A stretch of DNA of 64,000 nt from Paenibacillus tuaregi. GTDB taxonomy: Bacteria; Bacillota; Bacilli; Paenibacillales; Paenibacillaceae. Under the pieces are notes generated by a model, which was not told the DNA's origin, did no database searches, and was given only the letters and a program-made list of their open reading frames with translations. The first letter of the stretch is position 1. The number at the start of each line of letters is the position of its first letter. A program made the position numbers and the translations under genes. This document shows positions 51,388 to 59,670 of this stretch, one piece after another. Where the stretch lies: contig NZ_LT575476.1 in NCBI RefSeq assembly GCF_900086655.1, positions 2,639,869-2,703,868 on the forward strand. The letters are read 5' to 3'.

Positions 51388-51410
51388 TTGTTACGTTATG
51401 TAACGTAATG
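51388..51410. promoter_or_regulatory. Candidate FrlR operator (frlB/frlR promoter region)
   Basis: TTGTTACGT-TATGTA-ACGTAAT, an interrupted inverted repeat of ACGTAA/TTACGT. Read on the other strand it matches the site at 56409 in both arms (ATTACGT-N6-ACGTAACAA). It lies about 55-75 bases upstream of the frlB ATG. Confidence 0.7.
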
Positions 51411-51585
51411 TATCTTTATGTTACTATGGATATTCTCTTAAATCAACCCCCTTTTCCTAAAATTCAAATAGTTTACATAATAAAAAAAGTATTATATATT
51501 ACCTGTGGTTGGCTTTTTGACAGAAATAATTGCCAACGATATAATAATTAGTTGAACTCTAATAACGTTCTCAAAAGGAGCTGCA

Positions 51586-52305
51586 ATGAGACAATTACAG
51601 CCGGATAGTATTATCCCTCTTTATGTGCAGTTAAAAGACATTATCAAATCCGATATAGAAGCAGGCATTATGAAGCCAGGGCAGAAGATTCCTACTGAAT
51701 TTGAGTTATGCGAAATGTACTCGATCAGCCGTCGCACAGTCAGAACCGCGATCAGTGAACTGATTGAAGAGGGCTTGCTTGACCGCAAGCAAGGAAAAGG
51801 CACCTTTATCACCACACCTAAGATTCAAGCGAATTTCGGCCCCTCGGTATTGGGATTTACAGAAATTTGCAAGCTTAACAACCTTAGACCTTCCTCCAAA
51901 TTGGTTGAACAGCGGCAGATCAGTGCCACCTCCAAACTGGCTGAAGCGCTGAATGTTCCTGTGAACTCCAATCTTGTAGCGATCCGCCGCATTATGCTGG
52001 CCGATGAAGTTCCGGTAATGATGGATTACGCTGTGTTTACAGATGCTTATAACTTTTTGCTGCAGGAAAATTTGGACAACCGTTCGCTATACGCTACTAT
52101 CAAAGCCAAACGTGATGTCTCCTTCATGCGCCAGCGCAAATCGATCCAGACCGTATTTGCCGATTCGGCACAAGCACAGTACTTGGAGATTCCGGTCGGC
52201 TATCCGCTGCTGCTCTCCCAGGGCACCGTTGTTTCCTCCAACATGGAAATCATTCATTTCGGGGAACAGCATATCGTAGGCGACAAATTCGTATTGTATA
52301 TTTAG
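51586..52305 (+). CDS. frlR: GntR/HutC-type repressor of the fructosamine genes
   Basis: This 239-residue protein has a GntR winged helix (about 8-75: PLYVQLKDIIKSDIEAGIMK, SRRTVRTAISELIEEGLLDRKQGKGTF) and a UTRA effector domain (about 95-235: LVAIRRIMLADEVPVMMDYAVF...VGYPLLLSQG). The ATG follows AAGGAG. It sits between frlB and frlD, facing frlD convergently. By position and family it should be FrlR, which represses frl genes until a phosphorylated fructosamine binds. Candidate operators are at 51388 and 56409. Confidence 0.85.
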   Translation: MRQLQPDSIIPLYVQLKDIIKSDIEAGIMKPGQKIPTEFELCEMYSISRRTVRTAISELIEEGLLDRKQGKGTFITTPKIQANFGPSVLGFTEICKLNNLRPSSKLVEQRQISATSKLAEALNVPVNSNLVAIRRIMLADEVPVMMDYAVFTDAYNFLLQENLDNRSLYATIKAKRDVSFMRQRKSIQTVFADSAQAQYLEIPVGYPLLLSQGTVVSSNMEIIHFGEQHIVGDKFVLYI

Positions 52306-52325
52306 TAAGCAATAAATAACATGTC

Positions 52326-52353
52326 AAAAAGCTGTTCAAGCAATGAACAGCTT
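52326..52353 (-). terminator. Terminator after frlD
   Basis: A 10-bp perfect stem (AAGCTGTTCA / TGAACAGCTT) with a five-base loop, followed by TTTTT on the minus strand, 24 bases past the frlD stop and close to the frlR stop. It serves frlD and possibly frlR. Confidence 0.75.
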
Positions 52354-52377
52354 GTGACCATGCATTCAAGTGTATAA

Positions 52378-53196
52378 TTACTCCCCCATGGGTTTGGGAT
52401 ACCCGAACCCCCCGTAAAAAGTGCAGGTATACGCGGCAGAATTTGCCCCGGACTGCAGCGCCTCTTCCATAACTCCTTTTTTTAGATAAGATACCAGAAA
52501 TCCGGCAATGAAGCTGTCTCCCGCTCCCATTGTATCCACGACATCAGCTGGAGTAACTCCTTGTTTGTACTGCACTCCGTTTTTGGAGAACAGCGCGCCT
52601 TCACTTCCTAACGTTATGCCTACAATTTCCGTTCCCAACGCGTGGCAGGTCTTTATGAGTGCTTCGATCTGCGCAGAGTCAAGCTCTGCACCCGAAAAAA
52701 ATGCATATTTAATATAAGGGCACACCTGCCTTAAATAATCTTCGTCCGTCCTTGTGGAGAAGTCGAAGGAAATATCGCAGTGTTCCTTAATTACAGGAAG
52801 CTCCCTCTCTATGCTGGAATAACAGCTGGTATGGCAGACGTCATGTCCGGCGATATATTCCAGATCCGCAGGTGTTAGGCGCAGCCGGAGCACATGCTGG
52901 GCTGTATCCTGGGCACCGCGTACGAATACTCTGTCATTGCCGACCAGCTTCACACCGGGCGAGCCGCTGTTCGCATACACTCTGCGTGAATAACGGTAGC
53001 TGATTCCTTCCTTATCCAGCGAGTCCATAATATGATCGGACTTCTTGTCATTCCCGAATACACCGATATAGGACACTTCCTGGCATCCGTTCCGCTTACA
53101 GTTCACGGCCACATTGACGGCATTGCCTCCGGGATAGTAGAGCCCTTGATCCAAATAACAATCCGCAACATTGTCGCCTACGGCAATTATTCTCAT
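52378..53196 (-). CDS. frlD: Fructosamine kinase, PfkB family
   Basis: This 272-residue ribokinase-fold enzyme has GLYYPGGNAVNVAVNCKRNG (PfkB motif 1, about 18-37) and VVDTMGAGDSFIAGFLVSYL (motif 2 with the catalytic Asp, about 217-236). It phosphorylates imported Amadori products at C6 to make the FrlB substrate. The ATG follows GGGAGG. It is the last gene of frlO-N-M-D and about 33 bases after frlM, the same order as in Bacillus subtilis. Confidence 0.88.
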   Translation of the reverse strand: MRIIAVGDNVADCYLDQGLYYPGGNAVNVAVNCKRNGCQEVSYIGVFGNDKKSDHIMDSLDKEGISYRYSRRVYANSGSPGVKLVGNDRVFVRGAQDTAQHVLRLRLTPADLEYIAGHDVCHTSCYSSIERELPVIKEHCDISFDFSTRTDEDYLRQVCPYIKYAFFSGAELDSAQIEALIKTCHALGTEIVGITLGSEGALFSKNGVQYKQGVTPADVVDTMGAGDSFIAGFLVSYLKKGVMEEALQSGANSAAYTCTFYGGFGYPKPMGE

Positions 53197-53229
53197 GAAT
53201 AAATCCTCCCAAGTTCTTATGTGCGATAT

Positions 53230-54057
53230 TCAGCCTTTTACAGAGCCTTCAGACATGCCCTGAATGAAGTATTTCTGCATAAAAATAAATAGAATAATAA
53301 GCGGCATTGAAGAGATCACCAGCCCGGCAAGCAGAACCCCCCAGTCGGTTGACAATGCATCTTTAAAGTTCATCAGCCCGGACGGAATAGTTCTGTATTT
53401 GTCAGAGTCAATAAAGATAATGGAGAACAGAAACTCGTTCCAGGCATAATACGAAGTAAAGATGATGGTAGTCATAATAATAGGAAGAGACATGGGCAGG
53501 AAAATACTGGAGTAGGTCCGGAAGACCGAACACCCGTCTATGGTTGCCGACTCTTCAATCTCTTTGGGGATGCCCAGGAAATAAGAGCGGATTAGCAGCA
53601 CTGCGATCGACAGCCTGAAGGCAATGTAGGGCAGAATCAGGGCGAAATACGTATTATGAATATTTAAATTCTGTAAAAGTTTGTACAGGGGTACCAGGCA
53701 CACCTGCGGGTCCAGCATCATTCCACCGAGCACAAACATAAATAGTGTCTTGCTGTACCGGAAACGGAAGCGGCTAAGTCCATACGCACACAATGAAGCA
53801 ATGATGACAACACCCGCAATCGTGCTGACGGTGACAATCACACTGTTCATAAAATAATTGCCTATCCCTTTGGTCCAGGCGGTTGCGTAGTTCGAAAACA
53901 ACCACTTGCTTGGCAGACTCCAAACGGCTCCAAAAATTTCATCGTAGCTTTTAAAGGATGAGGATACCATCCAGAACAACGGGTACATCACCACCACTAC
54001 CCCTACCAGAAGAGGCAGCAGCACAATGAGTCTGTAAACAGGCAGCTTGCTGGCCAT
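53230..54057 (-). CDS. frlM: Fructosamine ABC transporter permease
   Basis: This 275-residue MalG-type permease has six helices and the EAA loop ESATIDGCSVFRTYSSIFLPMSLP (about 165-188). It ends MQKYFIQGMSEGSVKG, the common end of sugar permeases. The ATG follows GGGGG, two bases downstream of the frlN stop, so translation is coupled. With FrlN and the lipoprotein FrlO it forms the importer for fructosamines. No ATPase is encoded here. Confidence 0.88.
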   Translation of the reverse strand: MASKLPVYRLIVLLPLLVGVVVVMYPLFWMVSSSFKSYDEIFGAVWSLPSKWLFSNYATAWTKGIGNYFMNSVIVTVSTIAGVVIIASLCAYGLSRFRFRYSKTLFMFVLGGMMLDPQVCLVPLYKLLQNLNIHNTYFALILPYIAFRLSIAVLLIRSYFLGIPKEIEESATIDGCSVFRTYSSIFLPMSLPIIMTTIIFTSYYAWNEFLFSIIFIDSDKYRTIPSGLMNFKDALSTDWGVLLAGLVISSMPLIILFIFMQKYFIQGMSEGSVKG

Positions 54058-54059
54058 GT

Positions 54060-54944
54060 TCAGTCCCCCTTCCCTGTTCTGAATGATAATGTCTGTATGA
54101 GCGCAAGCACTGCTGTAATGACAAAAATAAGCAGTGAGATAGTCGCGGCATAACCCATGCTGTCTTTGACAAAACCGTTCTGATACATCAGAACCGCAAT
54201 CGTAATGGAGCTGGTTCCGGGACCTCCGCCCTTGGTTAGAATAAAGGGTTCGTTAAATACCATGAACGCCCCTGTTATGGTCAGAAGTGAATTTACAAAA
54301 ATCATTTCTTTCACCTGAGGCAGCGTGATGCTGAAAAAGATTTTTACTCTGCCTGCCCCGTCGATTTTGGCCGCTTCATAAAGGTCGCGCGGAATTTTCT
54401 GAATGGCCACAATGAACAACATCATGCAATAGCCGATACTCTGCCACTGCGATACGGCAATAACGGCATAAATGGCTGTATCACCGGAACCCAGCCACGG
54501 TTTAGCCCAGGCATCAAGTCCCACAGAATGCAGAAACATATTCAACAGACCTTCCGTCGGATCATAGACGAAGGAAAACAACAAACAGATAACCGTAATA
54601 GAAATAATAACGGGAATAAAAAAGATTGTCCGGAATACCGTCGAGACCTTTCTCAGAAACTCTTCCTCCAAGATGGCGGCTAGAACCAGCCCAAATCCTA
54701 CCTGGAAGATTAAAGAGATGACGGCATATTTCACATTATTGATTAAGGCTTTGCCCACAACAGGGTCGGAGAACAGTGTTCTATAGTTATCAAAACCGGC
54801 GAATGAGCTTTTTCCTGACAGCAGTGAGACATTCTGAAAGCTATAGAAGAAATTCTGGATCAGAGGCATATATACGAAGACTGCAAGCATCAGCACACAC
54901 GGCAAGACAAACAAATAAGGAGCTATCGTTCTTCTTGTTCTCAT
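54060..54944 (-). CDS. frlN: Fructosamine ABC transporter permease
   Basis: This MalF-type permease (about 294 residues) has six helices and the EAA loop YEAAKIDGAGRVKIFFSITLPQVKE (about 192-216). The ATG at 54944 lies six bases after AGGGGG; a GTG one codon earlier is possible. It lies between frlO (106 bases upstream) and frlM. TRRTIAPYLFVLPCVLMLAV at the N-terminus is the first helix. Assignment rests on gene order with the FrlB, FrlD and FrlR homologues. Confidence 0.88.
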   Translation of the reverse strand: MRTRRTIAPYLFVLPCVLMLAVFVYMPLIQNFFYSFQNVSLLSGKSSFAGFDNYRTLFSDPVVGKALINNVKYAVISLIFQVGFGLVLAAILEEEFLRKVSTVFRTIFFIPVIISITVICLLFSFVYDPTEGLLNMFLHSVGLDAWAKPWLGSGDTAIYAVIAVSQWQSIGYCMMLFIVAIQKIPRDLYEAAKIDGAGRVKIFFSITLPQVKEMIFVNSLLTITGAFMVFNEPFILTKGGGPGTSSITIAVLMYQNGFVKDSMGYAATISLLIFVITAVLALIQTLSFRTGKGD

Positions 54945-55050
54945 CACTTTCCCCCTGTTTTATCTCGGGAACCCAGTTAGACGCATTCCCCTTTATCTTA
55001 GAAGAAAAGAGGGGAGCTAAGCCCCTCTTCACAGTTGATGCACTTCGTTT

Positions 55051-56364
55051 CTATTTTTTGACTGCAGGAAGCTTCGCCGCTGCATCTTGAACTTCTTTGA
55101 TCACATTCTCAGGAGTCTCGATACCTGCGGCAATGGCTTGGCCTCCACGCATATAGGCATCGGCTACGCTAGCATCCATTGCATTATCAAGCCAAGGGGT
55201 GGTTTCTGCCGCATTCTGGATCAATTTGATCGCTTCCAGGGTTCCCGGAGGGGAATTCTCCTTCGTAGCCGCACCAATTACAGTGGTCATAGAACCTACA
55301 TCATGCTGAAACTTCGCTGCATTCTCAGGAGAGACAATGAACTTTACAAATTTCTCAGCAAGCGCTTTATTGGCTGTTTCCTTGCTGATCATGAATCCTT
55401 CAGGCGCACCTGTCAGACCTTCGGCATTCCCCTTCCCTTCGGAGAACTGAGGGAAGTTAAAGTAATCAAACTCAAGATCAGGTTTATCTTTCAGATAACC
55501 TAGCTCGGCGAACTGTAAATAGTGGATCGGCACTTTTCCGGCAATGAACATATTTCTCGTAGCTTCATGATTGACGGAAGTCGCGTTTGGCCCCATATAT
55601 GAGGATAATTTCTGCCAATACTTCAGTACCTGTAGGTACCCCGGATCGGTGAACTTGCCTGTACCCCCTGCATAGTCGGTTGCCAGCACCTCCGGACTCA
55701 TCATCCGCTGATTCATTGTGCCCAGGTAATGCCCTACGGCCCAGGAATCCTGAAGGCCTTCGATAATCGGCGTGTCGTAGCCGGAAGCCTTAAGCTTGTC
55801 CAGCAGGGCTATGAACTCGTCCCAGGTCTTTGGTTTTTCCAGACCCAGCTTGTTGAATATTTTCTTATTATAAAAGAAGACCTTTCCATCCATGGTAAAA
55901 GGCACACCATATATTTTGTCATCAAAAGTGAAGGATTTCATCTGATTCTGAACCAGGGTTTTTGTCCAGTTCGGATCAGATTTGTACATAGAAGTAAGAT
56001 CTTCAACCCGGCCTGAGGAGACCAGACTTTCGGCAAAGCTGTCCGACCAGGAGGAGAAGACATCCGGGATTTCCCCCGAGGAGACAAGAACCTTGATTTT
56101 CTCCTTGTAGCTATCGTTCAGGACGGATTCCATCTCAATTTTGACTCCAGGATTCTGTTTTTCGAATTCCTCTTTAATGTAATTGAAATACGAATTTCTT
56201 GGTTCATTGGGCCAGCGGTGAAAAAACTTTAGCGTTGTTGTCTTGCCTTTTGCATCCCCATTCCCGTTGGCTGAAGGTGTAGAATTATTGCTGTTACACG
56301 CCGTCATTACCACCAATAAACCCGCCAACATTAACAAGCCCAATCTTCGTCCCATCCGATACAT
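55051..56364 (-). CDS. frlO: Fructosamine-binding lipoprotein
   Basis: This 437-residue family 1 solute-binding protein has a lipoprotein signal (LLMLAGLLVVMTAC, Cys about 23), a Ser/Asn/Gly linker, and lobes with LKFFHRWPNEPRNSYFNYIK, KIKVLVSSGEIPDVFSSW and the family's GKVFFYNKKIFNKLGL (about 145-160). The ATG follows GGGAGG by seven bases. It is the first gene of the frlONMD unit, under a promoter with a candidate FrlR site. Confidence 0.88.
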   Translation of the reverse strand: MYRMGRRLGLLMLAGLLVVMTACNSNNSTPSANGNGDAKGKTTTLKFFHRWPNEPRNSYFNYIKEEFEKQNPGVKIEMESVLNDSYKEKIKVLVSSGEIPDVFSSWSDSFAESLVSSGRVEDLTSMYKSDPNWTKTLVQNQMKSFTFDDKIYGVPFTMDGKVFFYNKKIFNKLGLEKPKTWDEFIALLDKLKASGYDTPIIEGLQDSWAVGHYLGTMNQRMMSPEVLATDYAGGTGKFTDPGYLQVLKYWQKLSSYMGPNATSVNHEATRNMFIAGKVPIHYLQFAELGYLKDKPDLEFDYFNFPQFSEGKGNAEGLTGAPEGFMISKETANKALAEKFVKFIVSPENAAKFQHDVGSMTTVIGAATKENSPPGTLEAIKLIQNAAETTPWLDNAMDASVADAYMRGGQAIAAGIETPENVIKEVQDAAAKLPAVKK

Positions 56365-56408
56365 TGTAAATACCTCCCGTCGATGATTAACTTACGAAGC
56401 ACAAAATA

Positions 56409-56431
56409 GATTACGTATTGTTACGTAACAA
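56409..56431. promoter_or_regulatory. Candidate FrlR operator (frlO promoter)
   Basis: GATTACGT-ATTGTT-ACGTAACAA shares ATTACGT-N6-ACGTAACAA with the site upstream of frlB. It begins 45 bases upstream of the frlO ATG, just downstream of a GATATAGT -10-like box on the minus strand. Confidence 0.7.
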
Positions 56432-56664
56432 CACTATATCATACCGATAATTAATTGAAAATCTTTTTTTACAAATCATTTGATAAGCATATACAAGAGG
56501 GGTCAGATGACCGGGTTTTACGATTAAATCAAAATACACACAGTCATAAAGCGGGGAATTATTTTGGGAATGTAAGAACCGGAAGGCTCTGTATACCGTT
56601 AGATTAAAAAAGCTGGGCAATGGTGCTATCTAATTGACCCGAGAATGCTCCAAACTTATTAGAA
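56432..56664. other. Gene-free interval
   Basis: Part of the 547-base gap between frlO and the DHA2 exporter. It contains the upstream part of the frlO promoter region and otherwise nothing recognisable. Confidence 0.4.
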
Positions 56665-56696
56665 CAAAAAAAATAGCCACTCAATGAGTGGCTTCT
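56665..56696 (-). terminator. Terminator after DHA2 exporter gene
   Basis: AGCCACTCA / TGAGTGGCT form a 9-bp stem with a minimal loop; eight T follow on the minus strand. It lies about 215 bases past the exporter stop at 56912 and would end the ada-exporter transcript before frlO. Confidence 0.75.
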
Positions 56697-56911
56697 CTCC
56701 CTTTCGAAACGTTGACTGAAGAACTAATCTCTATCACTGGATTTAAACATAATGAATGCTTCTAATTGCATTCTCCGATATACCTAACCCCCGTCTCCTC
56801 GCTCGCCGGCAAAAACGCTGTTGCTGTCACTTTCACAAAGTGTCAGGAAACCGAATAGTGCATATTCCAAAGACTATAAAGGCCTCATCCAAGAAATGTA
56901 TTTAAGCACCG

Positions 56912-58324
56912 TTAGTCTGTGGTATGGCGACTGGATTGGACATGCGGCCGAAGCAGCAGCACGCCCAGAACGACGGCAATGCCGAGAAATGCCGAGAATA
57001 CAGTGAATCCGTTGGTCGTAGCCTGGATTAACCGATTCCGAAGCATGTCCGTTCCGTCTTGCGCTGTACCAACTGCAGCCTGCACGATAACGAGCGCCAA
57101 TGCCTGGCTAATAGCTCTGCACATGTTGTAGACAGTCCAAAACATTCCCGAAGCGGCGCCCTCATGCCGCTTAGGAACTGCCGTCATTACGACCTTTGCC
57201 AGCGAGGGCCAAGAAAGTCCCGTTGCAGCGGATATGACGGCGAGTGGAATCATTACGGCCAGATAGGACATTTCACTGCCAAGCTGTCCGAGCAGCAGCA
57301 GCGACAGACCGATGAGCGAAGAGCCCGTCAGGATCAAGGGGGCTGGTCCCATCCTGTCGGCAAGCCTGCCGCCCAGTGGCGCCGTAAACAGTTGAGGGGC
57401 CGATAATGGAATGAACAGCAAGCCAGTCTCAAGCGGACTCAAACCTTGAGCCTCCTGCAGATACAAGGTCAACAGAATCGTTACGGCAAAATAACCGATA
57501 CAGTAACTCATCGTAATCCCGAGTCCTACAACGTAGGTTCGATAGTTGAGAAGGCTTAGTTGAAACAGGGGGTGGCGGGTGCGCATTTCGATGATTACGA
57601 ATACGATCCAGAACAGGATGAATGCGGCGAACAAAATGATCGTCGGGATGGATGTCCACCCCCATTGGGGGCCTTCGGACAACGCGACGAGCAAGGCTAC
57701 CAGGCCGAGGGCGAATGTAAACACACCAGGCCAGTCCGTCTTCTCTTCCGATTCCGACGTTTTGTTCCTGAGCACCGCTATACCGGCGGTAAGGCCGATG
57801 ATGCCGAACGGAACGACAACGTAGAACATGGAACGCCAGCCGAACTCCCCGATCAGCGCACCGCCTGCGACAGGACCGATCAGCGAGCCGGTTACCCACG
57901 AAATATTATTTACGCCTATGGCGAAGCCAAGCTGCTGCGGCGGGAACGTCTGCATCAACAACGGCGTCGATGCAGCCAATGCCATAGCTGCTCCCGCCCC
58001 CTGCAGAAAACGGAAACCGATCAGCCATTCGCCGGAGCCAGCTGCTCCGCAAAGGGTGGTCGCAGCCGTAAATATGGCGAAACCCCAGATGAAAATCCGC
58101 TTTGCCCCGATGATATCCGACCATCTTCCCGACGGCAGCAATAATACGGTACTCGTAATATAAAAGGAAGTAATCGTCCATAACCCGAAGCTCATCGACA
58201 TGTCGAGATCTGCCGTCAATGTAGGTAAACCGACAATGACGATCGTAGCATCCAGGTTTGTTATGAATGAGACAAGCGTGATCACGATTAAGACCGACCA
58301 TTTTCCCGACATTGTCCCTCTCAT
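56912..58324 (-). CDS. MFS drug exporter, DHA2 type
   Basis: This 470-residue protein has about fourteen hydrophobic helices. Motif D1/A-like sequence is SGRWSDIIGAKRIFIWG (about 66-82), and motif C-like is NNISWVTGSLIGPVAGGALIGEFGWR (about 140-165). The ATG follows GAGG and lies three bases after the ada stop, so the two genes are cotranscribed. A second ATG four codons in has a closer purine tract. Pairing with an alkylation-repair gene suggests export of a toxic compound under Ada-linked control, but the substrate is unknown. Confidence 0.88.
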   Translation of the reverse strand: MRGTMSGKWSVLIVITLVSFITNLDATIVIVGLPTLTADLDMSMSFGLWTITSFYITSTVLLLPSGRWSDIIGAKRIFIWGFAIFTAATTLCGAAGSGEWLIGFRFLQGAGAAMALAASTPLLMQTFPPQQLGFAIGVNNISWVTGSLIGPVAGGALIGEFGWRSMFYVVVPFGIIGLTAGIAVLRNKTSESEEKTDWPGVFTFALGLVALLVALSEGPQWGWTSIPTIILFAAFILFWIVFVIIEMRTRHPLFQLSLLNYRTYVVGLGITMSYCIGYFAVTILLTLYLQEAQGLSPLETGLLFIPLSAPQLFTAPLGGRLADRMGPAPLILTGSSLIGLSLLLLGQLGSEMSYLAVMIPLAVISAATGLSWPSLAKVVMTAVPKRHEGAASGMFWTVYNMCRAISQALALVIVQAAVGTAQDGTDMLRNRLIQATTNGFTVFSAFLGIAVVLGVLLLRPHVQSSRHTTD

Positions 58325-58327
58325 GGC

Positions 58328-59413
58328 TCAACCTCGTTCCTGTGCGGAAGGTGGAGATGGATGCTTATGGAAGGCCTTTTGTTCGTGCTCCAGCAGCCAT
58401 TGTTTTCGCAATAATCCGCCGCCGTACCCGCCCAGCTGGCCGTTCAGGTTGATCACCCGATGGCACGGTATGACGATTGCAATCTGATTGGCGCCATTAG
58501 CCCGGGCTACAGCCCGATACGCATTAGGATTTCCCACCACTGCGGCGAGCTCTGCATAGGAAGTCGTTTTTCCGGCCGGAATATTCATCAGGTTCCCCCA
58601 CACCTGCTTTTGAAAGGGTGAACCAAGGAGATAAAGCGGAGTTAGGAATTCGTCCAGCTCTCCATTGAAATAACGCTGGAGCTCCGATTCTATTGAGCGA
58701 ATTGCCGGCGTATCGCCCGGTATAATCGCACATTTCAACTGCTCCCGCATCCGTTCGATTTCACGCTCAAGCCCTCTGCGGTCGACAAACTCGAGCAGGT
58801 ACAACGAGTCGTCGTCGGCAATGGCGACCATTGGCCCTAGCGGCGTGTCCAGCCAAGATGCTTTCAATACCCTGTTATGTGAGAGTTTGGACGGCGCTTC
58901 ACCCATAATGCGCGAAAAGGCGTCTCTAAACCCGCTGCCGGATTCATATCCTGCGGTAAGCTGAGCATCAATAACAGCATCCCCCTCTCTGATTTGCTTG
59001 AATGCAATCCCCATTCGGCGTGCGCGTGCATATTGAACGAATGTCATGCCGAACCGTTTCTTGAATTGCCGCCTTGCGGTGGAGGCATCCACCGATAAAC
59101 CATCAAAGTCCTTATCTGTCCAGCGTTTCTCCGGATTCGACTCTACAGCGTCAACCAGTAACTGTACCAGATCGGACACCTGATTGGGGTGCGATAGCGG
59201 ACGGCAGCGCCTGCAAGGTCGGAAAGAAGCAAGCAATGCCTCTTCTGCTGAGCGATAAAACTCACAGTTTTCGAATTTCGGCTTTCTCGCCGGACACGTG
59301 GGACGGCAGAATACACCGGTCGTCTTGACACCGACATAAAAGACGCCGTCATACTCCGGCCTCTTATCCAGCAGCGCACGATAGTACTCTTGCTTTGTTG
59401 ATGTCGGTACCAT
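58328..59413 (-). CDS. ada: Ada: fused methyl-phosphotriester sensor/activator and O6-methylguanine methyltransferase
   Basis: From the ATG at 59413 (AAGGAGGGGG upstream) the product is 361 residues. Domains: Ada zinc/methyl acceptor (about 10-80) with GVFCRPTCPARKP and FRPCRRCRP supplying four Cys, the first accepting methyl from phosphotriesters; AraC-type HTH (about 90-180, VDASTARRQFKKRFGMTFVQYARARRMG); and methyltransferase (about 190-350) with IPCHRVI and its acceptor Cys. Bacillus subtilis splits these functions into AdaA and AdaB; here they are fused, as in Escherichia coli. It is likely autoactivating. A DHA2 exporter is cotranscribed downstream. Confidence 0.94.
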   Translation of the reverse strand: MVPTSTKQEYYRALLDKRPEYDGVFYVGVKTTGVFCRPTCPARKPKFENCEFYRSAEEALLASFRPCRRCRPLSHPNQVSDLVQLLVDAVESNPEKRWTDKDFDGLSVDASTARRQFKKRFGMTFVQYARARRMGIAFKQIREGDAVIDAQLTAGYESGSGFRDAFSRIMGEAPSKLSHNRVLKASWLDTPLGPMVAIADDDSLYLLEFVDRRGLEREIERMREQLKCAIIPGDTPAIRSIESELQRYFNGELDEFLTPLYLLGSPFQKQVWGNLMNIPAGKTTSYAELAAVVGNPNAYRAVARANGANQIAIVIPCHRVINLNGQLGGYGGGLLRKQWLLEHEQKAFHKHPSPPSAQERG

Positions 59414-59564
59414 CAATCCCCCTCCTTTTCTCTATTTACTCCTATTATAAATTTTAGCAGCTTGCGGTGCCGCCGAAAAATGAGCATTGATTTTTTGACT
59501 CCGGGAAGCACTCATCCAAATCCGTACAGCTCAGACCCTTGACGCTCCTTAGTAAATCGGTTAT

Positions 59565-59603
59565 TCCGCTTTATTAAGCTATAGTGTCCCGTTAGCGTAA
59601 TGA
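59565..59603 (+). repeat. R2 right-end fragment
   Basis: TTTATTAAGCTATAGTGTCC then CGTTAGCGTAATGA matches the right end of R2 (compare 46830-46864 and 63520-63545). No hairpin accompanies it. It lies downstream of the epimerase gene (minus strand, ends 59671). Confidence 0.55.
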
Positions 59604-59670
59604 TCCGCACTTTTACCTACTGTATGGTTCTCCGTGCTGTGCATCGGCAAGTTTTCAGGAAAGGCCTGAT

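Noticed and set aside
57560..58144. 194-codon plus-strand open frame
   Set aside because: It is antisense to the DHA2 exporter. Long antisense frames are expected in this richer G/C gene.
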